Part shown: positions 53,282-61,621 of the stretch, piece by piece
Layout of the letters: each line of letters starts with the position of its first letter
Numbering within the stretch: position 1 is the first letter of the stretch
From: Streptomyces sp. DG2A-72
GTDB lineage: Bacteria; Actinomycetota; Actinomycetes; Streptomycetales; Streptomycetaceae
Length of the DNA: 64,000 nucleotides
Assembly (NCBI RefSeq): GCF_030499575.1
Contig: NZ_JASTLC010000001.1
Coordinates: 10,130,001-10,194,000, forward strand
Direction of reading: 5' to 3'
The notes under the pieces: model-generated
Database searches by the model: none
Seen by the model: the letters and a program-made list of their open reading frames with translations, nothing else
What the model was told of the DNA's origin: nothing
Program-made: the position numbers and the translations under genes

Positions 53282-54157
53282 ATGACCACCGATGCTTCCC
53301 CCGCGCTTGACTGGACCATGCTGGGCCAGTCCTTCGCGGACGCCCACGCCGAGCTTGACTCCAGTGACTATCTTCTCCCGACTGAGGCAGAGGCCGAGCA
53401 AACAACTCCTGTAAAACCAGCGGTAGTTGATGCTGCCGAACCGGAGGGAACCGACGAGAGACGTGCTCAGTGGCTCCGTACCGTCGAAAACATACGAACC
53501 TACTTCGGGCACGAGGCGTCTGACTTTACCCCTTGGCTCGCCCGGCGGCTGGGGATCGTGAAGCGCGCGGCTTGGTTCGAAAACCCACTCACGCTCGTGG
53601 GCACAGAGCAGAAGGTTGCCGGCTATCGCATCGACATTCTTGCCAAGACTCAAGTAGGTGATCGCGAACGCTTTGTGGTCATCGAGAACCAGTTGGAACG
53701 TACGGACGCGGACCATCTCGGACGCCTGATCACCTGTGCCGCAGAAGTGGAAGCCAGTCACGCTGTATGGATCAGCACGGAATTCAGGGATGACCACCTG
53801 AAAGTAATGGAAGCCCTTCAACAACACCACAGAGCCTGCTCATTCATCCCGCTGATAATCAATGGGGCGCTGACAGAGGGTAATCGCGCCGTTTTCGATC
53901 TTGTGCCGCCGCCCACATACCCGAGCCCTGAAGATCACCTGCGCGAGAAGCTCCACCTTGCGCTACGTCAAGCGCGCGAGGTTCATCTGACATTGAAGCG
54001 CGTTGAGGGCCTGATCTCGGCGAACCCCGAAGCTGACTTCACTCGATATCGTCGTCTGATCACGGAGGCTGGTTTGTGGAGCTACTATGCCGACGATGTG
54101 GCTGACTGCCTCTTGGAAACTATTCCCGAGGAGCGTCGCAAGCAGCAGGTGGGCTAG
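53282..54157 (+). CDS. PD-(D/E)XK nuclease-like protein
   Basis: This is a 291-residue protein. From about residue 85 it has DFTPWLARRLGIVKRAAWFE, then GYRIDILAKTQVGD, then FVVIENQLERTDADHLGRL. This is the D…E-x-Q pattern of a PD-(D/E)XK-like family in which Lys is replaced by Gln (VDILA…VVIENQLE.TDHDHLGQL). The C-terminus resembles DUF4268 proteins. Codon use is less GC-biased than that of its neighbours (several AAC/GAA/ATA codons and lower third-position GC), consistent with transfer. It lies between two copies of a gene fragment near a CRISPR locus. A role in defence is possible. Confidence 0.7.
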   Translation: MTTDASPALDWTMLGQSFADAHAELDSSDYLLPTEAEAEQTTPVKPAVVDAAEPEGTDERRAQWLRTVENIRTYFGHEASDFTPWLARRLGIVKRAAWFENPLTLVGTEQKVAGYRIDILAKTQVGDRERFVVIENQLERTDADHLGRLITCAAEVEASHAVWISTEFRDDHLKVMEALQQHHRACSFIPLIINGALTEGNRAVFDLVPPPTYPSPEDHLREKLHLALRQAREVHLTLKRVEGLISANPEADFTRYRRLITEAGLWSYYADDVADCLLETIPEERRKQQVG

Positions 54158-54220
54158 ACAGGTTGCCGTATAGGCATTGAGCGTTCTGTGCTGGAGGAGG
54201 CTTCTCTTCAGCGGGAGGGA

Positions 54221-54391
54221 TCAGCGGAACGGGTTCTCCGTCCCCGTGTCCGCCTCGGTGGCGGCCTTCAGGAGTTCGAGCAGGTCAGCGCCGTCGGCGT
54301 CGCGCTGGTCGATCCACCATCCGGTCCGGGTGATGGCGCGGGCCCTCTCCTCCAGCCCCGCCCAGTCCGCCTCGTCCCGCCACTGCCCGAG
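54221..54391 (-). pseudogene. Second copy of the C-terminal part of the gene at 52452
   Basis: The bases from 54221 match 52452-52620 at roughly four in five positions. The encoded ends are alike: EEKARAITLAGWWIDQRDAE versus EERARAITRTGWWIDQRDAD, both finishing NPFR. Upstream the sequence diverges, so only the tail of the gene is kept here. Confidence 0.65.
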
Positions 54392-54509
54392 GCCGTCAGG
54401 TGGACGGTCGGTGCGTAGGCGGGCCTCGGCCGAAAGGATCCGCCCCCTGTCCGAACACTTCCACTTCGCCGTCCACCGAGCACGGCTTCGTCGCGGGTGC
54501 AAGAGGACC

Positions 54510-55169
54510 TCATCGGACCGCTGTGGGACAGCGGAGAGCTCCTGAAGGCTCTGCTTCACGACCACGTCTGCTGGGGTCAGCGGTGCGCTGCGGTAGTCCG
54601 GGGCGCGGAGGGCGGCGTCGGGCGGGCGGTGAGCAGGCGCGGGCCCGCAACAGGGCGGCGGTGGAGGCGTACACCACCCACCTCGCCCCGCACGGGTCCC
54701 AGCGGGCCTCGGCCACCCGCAGCCGCAGCTGTGCCTCCGGCCAGTCCTGCCAGGTCAGCAGCGTCGTGCCGGAGCGCCGCAGGCGGGCCGCAATGCGACG
54801 GCTGGTACGCAGGGCCACCTGCCCCATGGGGCCGAGCAAGACCACCGGCGTCGCCTCGCACACCGTCGCCAACACCTCGGGCCACCGCCGTCCCGGCTCG
54901 GGTACAGCTAGCCCGCACGCCAGGTCCAGACCGGCATCCGCCGCCGCGAGCCCGCCGAGCTGGGGCAGACCGACCGCTGCCCAGGCGCCGCCGTCGGTGG
55001 CGGCCTCCGCGGCCAACGCGATCAGCAGGGGCAGGTCGCCCCCGGCGCTCACTACCGCGCCGTGGGGCAGCTTCCCGCCTGGGAGCAGGCTGGAGAGCGT
55101 GCCCGGACTTGGCTCCGGTCGCCTCCGGAGTCCCTCGCTCACCAGGCGAAACGACGTGCATGAACACAT
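54510..55169 (-). CDS. ImuA-like RecA-fold protein
   Basis: This protein has 219 residues from ATG 55169. It reads LLPGGKLPHGAVVSAGGDLP, WAAVGLPQLGGLAAADAGLD, EPGRRWPEVLATVCEATPVV and RRIAARLRRSGTTLLTWQDW. This order is typical of the RecA-like ImuA' proteins of Actinobacteria, which partner ImuB and DnaE2 in mutagenic repair. The Walker A Lys is not obvious, as is normal for this group. No imuB or dnaE2 gene is adjacent. The C-terminal 40 residues are low complexity and may be out of family. Confidence 0.55.
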   Translation of the reverse strand: MCSCTSFRLVSEGLRRRPEPSPGTLSSLLPGGKLPHGAVVSAGGDLPLLIALAAEAATDGGAWAAVGLPQLGGLAAADAGLDLACGLAVPEPGRRWPEVLATVCEATPVVLLGPMGQVALRTSRRIAARLRRSGTTLLTWQDWPEAQLRLRVAEARWDPCGARWVVYASTAALLRARACSPPARRRPPRPGLPQRTADPSRRGREAEPSGALRCPTAVR

Positions 55170-55298
55170 GCTCGATTCCTTGTGCGAGAAATGCAAGCGG
55201 GCAAACACCACACCTGTGACTGGTCGCGATAGATGACACCTGGTCGCGACGACCGACACCCGAAGCGCTACCTGGCCCCGCCGCTGGACTCCGGCATC

Positions 55299-55781
55299 AT
55301 GACGGCCGCGGCTCCCGTATCGCCCATCCTGGTCGCGCCTGCCGCAATCGCGGAGATCGACCGGGCCGCGGCCTTTCAGGACCGCTGGGGTGGTCTGGCG
55401 CTGCCGCCTGCCCCGTTCTACGGGAGCGGTCCGCGCATCCTGGACGCCGACGGTCCCGAGGGCTCGGCCGCTGAGGGCCGGTTGTCAGCGGCGGGAAGCT
55501 GCCGGGTGTCCATGGCCTACGGATTCATGATCGGCCCCGACGGCGCATTCGGGATCGATGCCTATCGCCGGACTCCGCTGCATGCCGGCCCAGACGGATG
55601 GGTGGAGTCCTTGGCGCCGGCCGCGCATGCCGGTCGCCGGGCCAAGACCGTGACAAAGATCAAAGGGAAGGCGTCGAGCCTTGGGACCTCGTCTTTACGC
55701 ATCAAGTCCTGGAACCCTGCCATGACCTCGCGAGCTGTTACCTCCAGAGCGGCCGGCTCGGCCTTGAGACGCTCGAGCTGA
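55299..55781 (+). CDS. Possible SUKH/immunity-like protein with altered C-terminus
   Basis: From ATG 55299, residues 1-108 have FQDRWGGLALPPAPFYGSGP, VSMAYGFMIGPDGAFGIDAY and GPDGWVESLAPAAHA. This pattern resembles SUKH-type immunity or SMI1-like proteins. After about 55620 the frame becomes basic and low in similarity (RRAKTVTKIKGKASS), probably from fusion to unrelated DNA. The function is uncertain. Confidence 0.35.
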   Translation: MTAAAPVSPILVAPAAIAEIDRAAAFQDRWGGLALPPAPFYGSGPRILDADGPEGSAAEGRLSAAGSCRVSMAYGFMIGPDGAFGIDAYRRTPLHAGPDGWVESLAPAAHAGRRAKTVTKIKGKASSLGTSSLRIKSWNPAMTSRAVTSRAAGSALRRSS

Positions 55782-55919
55782 AACTCGCGATGGTGTGCGC
55801 GTCCGCCGTGCTCATCACAAGGAGCGTACGAGGATCGCGTCGGGCCGGGAGGATTCCGGAGCAAACCCGCTCGTGGGCGGGCTCCGTTCGGCAGCCAGGG
55901 CCGGCGAACGGAGCCCGGG

Positions 55920-57455
55920 TCAGTCGCCGATGGTGCAGGCGTGTCCGTTGAGGGCGTATCTCTCAGGGGCCGAGGTGTCGCCCGTGTGGTTGGCCAGGTA
56001 GCCGATCTCGACGCTGTCGCCCGGCGCGATCGTCCCGTTGTACGCGGCGTTGGCCGCGGTGACCATGTCGCCGTTCTGGACGAGGTCGGTGTTCCAGTCC
56101 GAGATGATCGTCTGGCCCAGGGCGAGGGGGAAGACGAGCTTCCAGCCGGAGACGGGTGTGGTGCCGGTGTTGGTGAGGGTGAGGTTCGCGGTCAGGCCGC
56201 CGCCCCAGGCGTACGCGGTCTGGGTGATCCGGCAGGTCGGCGCGACCCTCTCGAACGACACCCGGTGCAGTCCACCGGGCAGGTCGTTGACGACGTAGAG
56301 TTCCCCCTGCGGCGTGGCGCCGAACGCCGTGACCTGGGTCGGCGTCCGCCCGATCTCGGCCTGGAGGTAGCCGCCCGCGCCGTCGTCGCGCAGCGCCCAG
56401 ACGGTGGACGAGCAGTAGTCGGTGGCGATGTACGTGCCCCCGACCAGGTCCGCGAACTGCTTGCCGCGGTACACCTGCCCGCCGATGACCGCGCAGCTGC
56501 CGGTGCGCGGTGAGTAGGTGAAGACCGGATCGGTGAGCTCGGCGCCGCCCCCGCACTGGGCCTCGTCGAACACCACCAGCCCTTCGCGGCAGGACCAGCC
56601 GAGGTTCGCCCCGGGCTGCTCCGCGGGGCGCAGCCGGTCGATCTCCTCCCACCTGCCCTGACCGACGTCGCCGATCCACAGCGAGCCGTCCGCGGGGTCG
56701 AAGGAGAACCGCCAGGGGTTGCGCAGCCCGTAGGTCCAGATCTCCGGGCGGGCTCCCGCGACGCCGGCGAACGGATTGTCCCCGGGCACGCAGTACGCGA
56801 GGTCCCCGCAGCTCCGGCTCACGTCGATGCGCAGGATCTTGCCCAGCAGGGTGTCCACCCGCTGCCCGGAGTCGAAGGGGTCTCCGGAACCGCCGCCGTC
56901 GCCGATGCTCCAGTACAGGTGGCCGTCGGGGCCGAAGGCGAGCTGGCCGCCGTTGTGGTTGCTGTACGTGGCGTGCTCCTGGGACAGCAGCACCTTAAGG
57001 CTCGCGTCGTCGAGGTCGTAGCGGCCCAGGGTCACCGCTCCATCCGGCAGGGCGGTGTACGCCAGATACACCTCCCTGCTGTCCAGGAAGTCGGGCGCCG
57101 TCGCGATGCCGAGCAGCCCGCGCTCGTTGCCCGACTCGTCCACTGCGGACGTGATGTCGATGAGCGGGGTCTGCGCGAGGCCGGTGTCCGGGTGGTACAC
57201 CCGCACGGTGCCGCGCTTCTCGGTGATGAACAGCCGGCCCGAGCCGTCGTCGGGCGCGGTGATGGCGGTGGGGCGCTTCAGGCCGGAGGCGACCTGGGTG
57301 GTGTGCGCGGCGATCTCCGGCAGCGGTACGGACGACTCCGCGCCGGCGTCGGCGGGTCTCGGGGGCTCCGGCGGGGAGGCGGAGGCTGCCGGAAGGGTCG
57401 ACAGGGACAGCAGTGAGGCGATCAGCAGGGGTATTGCCCAGCGTCGTTTCAGCAT
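55920..57455 (-). CDS. Secreted PQQ-type sugar dehydrogenase with C-terminal CBM2
   Basis: This protein has 511 residues from ATG 57455. A Sec signal (MLKRRWAIPLLIASLLSLST) ends near AASA. The six-bladed glucose/sorbosone dehydrogenase domain covers about 45-395: VASGLKRPTAITAPDDG, ERGLLGIATAPDFL, YSNHNGGQLAFGPDGHLYWS, WTYGLRNPWRFSFDP. A family 2 carbohydrate-binding module follows (CRITQTAYAWGGGLTANLTL, WKLVFPLALGQTIISDWN, ending HACTIGD). It probably oxidises cellulose- or chitin-derived sugars and passes electrons to the LPMO encoded upstream on the same strand. Confidence 0.88.
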   Translation of the reverse strand: MLKRRWAIPLLIASLLSLSTLPAASASPPEPPRPADAGAESSVPLPEIAAHTTQVASGLKRPTAITAPDDGSGRLFITEKRGTVRVYHPDTGLAQTPLIDITSAVDESGNERGLLGIATAPDFLDSREVYLAYTALPDGAVTLGRYDLDDASLKVLLSQEHATYSNHNGGQLAFGPDGHLYWSIGDGGGSGDPFDSGQRVDTLLGKILRIDVSRSCGDLAYCVPGDNPFAGVAGARPEIWTYGLRNPWRFSFDPADGSLWIGDVGQGRWEEIDRLRPAEQPGANLGWSCREGLVVFDEAQCGGGAELTDPVFTYSPRTGSCAVIGGQVYRGKQFADLVGGTYIATDYCSSTVWALRDDGAGGYLQAEIGRTPTQVTAFGATPQGELYVVNDLPGGLHRVSFERVAPTCRITQTAYAWGGGLTANLTLTNTGTTPVSGWKLVFPLALGQTIISDWNTDLVQNGDMVTAANAAYNGTIAPGDSVEIGYLANHTGDTSAPERYALNGHACTIGD

Positions 57456-57573
57456 GTCGGCTCCACGGGCGAGGGAGAGCCGCCCCACGGGCGGGAAGGA
57501 GTCGGCTCCACGGTCGAGTGAGTGCGGGCTTCATCCGGCGGGTGCGCGAGCGCACCCGCCGACCGTCGCTGTG

Positions 57574-57616
57574 GCGCGGCCTCGAGGCGGCGACGTTCGC
57601 CGCCTCGAGACCGCGC
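57574..57616. terminator. Long perfect-looking hairpin between the LPMO and dehydrogenase genes
   Basis: Twenty-base arms starting GCGCGGCCTCGAGGCGGCGA (57574-57593) and their reverse complement (57597-57616) pair with one mismatch and a 3-base loop. It sits between two genes on the minus strand and could end transcription of the LPMO gene. Confidence 0.6.
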
Positions 57617-57625
57617 CTGGTGTCA

Positions 57626-57728
57626 GGGCCTGTCCGGCGGATCATGCCGCGGTAAGCGACGGCCCCTTGCGGGACCGCACCGGCGGGTACTGCACCCGGT
57701 GCTGCGACACGATCCACCGGACAGGCCC
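57626..57728. mobile_element. 103-bp MITE-like element or IS remnant
   Basis: The ends are 18-bp inverted repeats GGGCCTGTCCGGCGGATC (57626-57643) and its reverse complement with one mismatch (57711-57728). The middle has no gene. Ends of this kind occur on Streptomyces IS5-type elements, so this is probably a non-autonomous derivative. No clear target duplication was seen. Confidence 0.55.
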
Positions 57729-57742
57729 AAAGGGGATGGGGA

Positions 57743-58738
57743 TCACGGTCGGGCGTCGGCCTGCCGGCGGCGCCGTCCGCGGTGGAACGCCGCACCCGCG
57801 ACGCAGGCCACCAGGACCGCGGCTCCCGCCAGCGAGCCGGCCAGCGCGGTGAGCGGCGAGCCGCTCGTTGCCTCGCCGGCGGCGTTCACCGCGTCCACGT
57901 CCGGCGCCGCGGCGGCATGCGCCCCGTGCCCGGTGTGAGCCGCCGCTGCCTGGATGCCGGTGGACCCCGCCGCCTTCGCGGCGATCGCGTCGGCCGTCGT
58001 CCGGCCACCGCCCAGACCCGTGACCTCGCCCTGACCGCCATCGAAGACGACGTCGGAGCAGGAGAAGAAGTTCTCCTGGCTGTCCGAACGGATCCACTGG
58101 ACGAAGAGCATGTGCGGACCGGACCGCGCCGGCAGCCGCAGGTCCCAGTAGTAGTGGCCGCCCACGCTACCCGGGCCACTCGTCTGCGGCGGGTCGGTGA
58201 CGGTCTGCAGATGCGTCAGGTCACCCCATGCCAGGGGAGTGGTGGGCGACCAGCCGTTGTTGGTGATGTACACCTCGAACCTGCCCGGGTGGTGTGCCCA
58301 GTTGCTGTAGTTGATCTGGATGCTCGAGCCCGAGGTGAGGTGCGTCGTCGGCCAGTCTGTGCGGGCCGCGTTGTAGGGGGAGAAGTTGTACGGGCTCCTG
58401 TCGCCGGCGCTGCAGAGCTTCCCGTCAGGGACGTAGCCCACACTCCTGCCACCGGCGTTGGAGTCCAGCACGGCGAACCAGTTGTACAGCGGCGTGGTGC
58501 CGGCCTGCTGGACGGCGGCGCGACAGGCCGGGTTGGAGGGCATCTGGGTCGATTCGTTCTGGAGCAGGTCCAGGTAGCAGAGATACGTGCGCGAGCCGGG
58601 CCCCATGGCGACGCCGTGCGCCGCCGCCGGGGACGGCAGCGAGGCCACGGCGAGGGCCAGTAACACGGCTCCCAGCAGGGCGAGTAAGCGGTGGAAGCGG
58701 AGCCGCTTCCGGCTCCGGCCGACGTGTCCGATGATCAT
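57743..58738 (-). CDS. AA10 lytic polysaccharide monooxygenase, membrane-anchored
   Basis: This protein has 331 residues from ATG 58738. The export signal ends at SPAAA, leaving H41 as the first mature residue (HGVAMGPGSRTYLCYLDLL), one of the two copper ligands. The second is in NYSNWAHHPGRFEVYITN. A conserved core follows (YYWDLRLPARSGPHMLFVQW, NFFSCSDVVFDGG). The C-terminus has an Ala/His linker, a membrane helix (GSLAGAAVLVACVAGAAF) and basic residues, so it is held at the cell surface rather than released. It lacks a CBM. A CebR-type site lies 172 bp upstream. Confidence 0.9.
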   Translation of the reverse strand: MIIGHVGRSRKRLRFHRLLALLGAVLLALAVASLPSPAAAHGVAMGPGSRTYLCYLDLLQNESTQMPSNPACRAAVQQAGTTPLYNWFAVLDSNAGGRSVGYVPDGKLCSAGDRSPYNFSPYNAARTDWPTTHLTSGSSIQINYSNWAHHPGRFEVYITNNGWSPTTPLAWGDLTHLQTVTDPPQTSGPGSVGGHYYWDLRLPARSGPHMLFVQWIRSDSQENFFSCSDVVFDGGQGEVTGLGGGRTTADAIAAKAAGSTGIQAAAAHTGHGAHAAAAPDVDAVNAAGEATSGSPLTALAGSLAGAAVLVACVAGAAFHRGRRRRQADARP

Positions 58739-58909
58739 GTGGGGGATCTCCTCTGCGGTGATGCGGCACGGCGGGCAGCCGACCGGCATCGGCGCGCAGA
58801 CGTCAGGTCGGCCGAGCGGCGACTCGCCCGCCGAACCGCCCGACTGTAGAAGTGCCGCGCACCCACCAAGGCGCCCGGCCGGTCCGGGACCGGATCGCCG
58901 TAAGGCGAA

Positions 58910-58923
58910 TGGGAGCGCTCCCA
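58910..58923. promoter_or_regulatory. CebR-type operator
   Basis: TGGGAGCGCTCCCA is a perfect 14-bp palindrome identical to the CebR box that controls cellulose use in Streptomyces. It lies 172 bp upstream of the LPMO start. It implies induction by cellobiose or cellotriose. Confidence 0.85.
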
Positions 58924-59581
58924 TACCATAGTGGCCAGCGGGACATCCGTGAATGCCCCCGTCGCATCCTCTTCTCCCCTGCCGAAGGCGGCCGGCTCGT
59001 ACGCTTCCTGTCTCCTGGGAGCGCACAGTACGAGTGGGTCCAGACCAGGGCGAGGAAGCCGCCGTAGACGGCCGAGGCGAGGGTGGCGGGTATGAAGGCC
59101 CCGTACACGGTGGCTTGCGGGCCCTTGCCGCTAGCCGTCGACCGCGATCAGGACGAGTACGGCGGTGTAGATCCACACCACGGCGGGAGTCGGTGTCGGG
59201 TGCACAGGATCAGCCGCACCACCCCGGCCACCAGCGTGGCGGCGACCACGACGTGCCAGGTCAGCCGACCAACCCGAGCAGGTGCCAACAACGATGACCA
59301 AACGGCGCCAACTATCGAGACCAGAGTGGAGCATCGAGCCTGCTCGGCGGACCCCGCTGGTGTCATCTACCTCGACCAGTCACAACACCACTCGCACGAG
59401 CCTCGCGACCGACTGCGGTCGACGGCTCCGGTGAAGGGAGTGGCGGTCGTGAACGGCCATGCCGCGTACGCCCGTTCGCCTCGCCCCGTCCGCAGTCGCC
59501 CGGCGCATGCCCGCCGGCGGCGGCATCCTGCGGTCTCGCCGAGAGGCAGGCGTGCCGCACGTGCCTCGCTACGCTGCCGCA
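58924..59581. other. Remnants of a broken membrane-protein gene
   Basis: On the minus strand between about 59366 and 58980 there are hydrophobic pieces in three frames (WHVVVAATLVAGVVRLIL, VVWIYTAVLVLIAVDG, VYGAFIPATLASAVYGGFLA). They suggest one frameshifted membrane protein. I see no complete gene. Confidence 0.35.
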
Positions 59582-60313
59582 GTGATCGAGTCCTCCGCGC
59601 TGCCCGGTGATCCCACCGAGCTGCACCTACGGATCTCCTTCGATGACGAACTGTGGGGCACCCCGCAGGCCGACACGCTGGAGCGGTGGAACGTCGCCAT
59701 CCTGCACCGTCGACGTACACATGACGGAGCCCAAGGCCCGGCGGCGGGCAGCGCCTGCGACGCCGCGGACTGTCCGTCGTGCACGACGGAGGATGTCGCC
59801 ATAGGAGAGATGACCTTCTACCGGGTGCATCTCGACCGCGGCCGGAATGCCTACTGGGCCATGGCAGAGGAATCTGAGGAGCTGTACGAGACCGCCCAGT
59901 TCCTCCTCGATGCCGATACGGGCTCGTTCACGAGCGAGGCCAGCGAGCGGCCGGAGTACGTCGGCTCCGCCCTGCTCGTCATGGACCGGGTGACCCTTGA
60001 GCCACAGTGGCGCGGTCACGGGCTGGCTCCCGTACTCGCTATTGAGACGATCCACCGGCTCATGGCCGGCTGCCGGGCCATTGCCTGTTCGCCCGGCGTT
60101 ACCGACCTCAGCAGCAAACCTCTGACGGACAGGTCGGAGTGGGACCGCGTGAACGCCAAGATCACCCACGGGTGGGAGTGCATCGGGTTCTGCCTGTACC
60201 GCGACAACGTCTATCTCCTGTCGCCGGCCTCGCAGGACCTGGAGGAGCAGCGCGGCGTACTTCGTGGGCAGCTCGCGGATCTAGGCGCGTCCTGGCGGAC
60301 CACGATCTCCTGA
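59582..60313 (+). CDS. Hypothetical protein with GNAT-like C-terminal motif
   Basis: This protein has 243 residues from GTG 59582 (VIESSALPGDPTELHLRISF). The middle has GEMTFYRVHLDRGRNAYWAM and acidic stretches. A segment LLVMDRVTLEPQWRGHGLAP followed by VLAIETIHRL resembles the acetyl-CoA-binding turn of GNAT acetyltransferases (R-x-x-G-x-[GA]). Two Cys pairs (SACDAADCPSC) lie before it. I do not know a named family. Confidence 0.6.
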   Translation: MIESSALPGDPTELHLRISFDDELWGTPQADTLERWNVAILHRRRTHDGAQGPAAGSACDAADCPSCTTEDVAIGEMTFYRVHLDRGRNAYWAMAEESEELYETAQFLLDADTGSFTSEASERPEYVGSALLVMDRVTLEPQWRGHGLAPVLAIETIHRLMAGCRAIACSPGVTDLSSKPLTDRSEWDRVNAKITHGWECIGFCLYRDNVYLLSPASQDLEEQRGVLRGQLADLGASWRTTIS

Positions 60314-60424
60314 TGGACTCCGCTGTCGACGTACGGACCGTGCACCCGGACAAGGCCCTGCCGCCAATCCGCTGACCGGGCGACACTGCCCCCGTCGCCA
60401 GCTCACGGTGGAACACCTTCGACC

Positions 60425-61401
60425 ATGTCCTCGACCTGGTCCCTGCCGGAGCCGATGCTCGCCACCCCCACATCGGACCCCGTGCTCCACCCGGAACACG
60501 CGGCCGAACCGAAATGGGACGGCTAGCGGGCGCTGCTGGGACGGTGGCCCGGCGACCGGGTCCTGATCCGTTCCCGCCGAGGCGGGAACCTGACGCCTTT
60601 CCCGAGATCGTCGCTGCGGCCTCGCAGTTGCCCGACGACACGGCGCTCGACGGGGAACTGGTGGTGTGGGAGAGCGACCGGCTGTCCTTCGAGCGTCTTC
60701 AGCAGCGTGCGCACCGCAGGGCGGCGACCGCTGTCCGTGCGGCCGAGCAGTGGCCGGCCCACTTTGTCGCCTTCGACCTGCTGCGGGCGGGCGCCGACCT
60801 GACCGCGCAGCCCTACCAGGCTCGCCGCGCGGCACTGGAACAGCTCTTCGCCGACCACCGCCTAAATGCTCCCTGGACCCTGTGTCCCTCCACCACTGAC
60901 CCGAAGCAGGCCACCGACTGGCTGGAGTGGTCGACGGTCGCACTGGAGGGGCTCGTCTTCAAGCGCCTGGACCAGCGGTACGTGCCCGCGTTCAGGGCGT
61001 GGCGCAAATACCGGTCCCGGCACACGACCGAGGCCGTGATCGGCGCGGTCACCGGTGCCCCGGCCGCTCTCACCACGGCCCTGCTCGGCCGCCTCGACGC
61101 CGACGGCCGGCTCCAGTACGCCGGACGCACCACCGTCCTGAACCTGGCCGTCCGCCAAGCCCTGGCCGCCGAACTCCTACAGGGCGGACCCGCGCACCCG
61201 TGGACCGGGTGGACCTTCAGCGCGAGCTGGGGGTCGCGGGAGCAGCTCGCCGTACGGCTGGTCGAGCCGGTTGTCGTCGCAGAGGTCGCGGTCGACGTGT
61301 CCCTGGACGCGGCTGGCCGCTGGCGCCACCCTGTGCGGCTGGAGCGTGTCAGGAGCGATCTGACTCCCAGTGATGTGCCGCTGTTCGGGCAAGAACTCTG
61401 A
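60425..61401 (+). pseudogene. ATP-dependent DNA ligase (LigC-like), nonsense and frameshift
   Basis: The start is ATG 60425 (MSSTWSLPEPMLATPTSDPV). The adenylation motif AEPKWDG is present, but the next codon is TAG at 60524-60526, where Tyr or Phe is expected (KWDGYRAL). The frame then shifts near 60590. The rest is well kept: DTALDGELVVWESDRLSF, VAFDLLRAGADLTAQPY, TVALEGLVFKRLDQRYVP, AWRKYRSRHTTEAVIGAVTG and an OB-fold end to 61401. Two independent lesions make a pseudogene likely. Confidence 0.85.
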
Positions 61402-61466
61402 CCTCGGACAGCTCCCTGCCGGACGCTCCCACTCCTCAGCGCGCAACGGGTACGTCCTGCGCGGGC

Positions 61467-61483
61467 GGGGGGGGGGGGGGGGG
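61467..61483 (+). repeat. Run of 17 consecutive G
   Basis: Seventeen G follow GCGCGGGC in an intergenic gap between the ligase remnant and the DHFR-like gene. Runs of this length are very rare in bacterial DNA. Confidence 0.95.
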
Positions 61484-61621
61484 ACCGTCGTCGGTTGAGG
61501 ACGGGGATACGGCGCTCTATTGCTGGGTGTCCTGACGTTGGCCGTTCGCCCCCTATTAGGTCTTGCTCCGCGCCCGCCGGCGCCGGCCTGGCGGCCGTCC
61601 AGACCGGCGGACGGGGCGACG

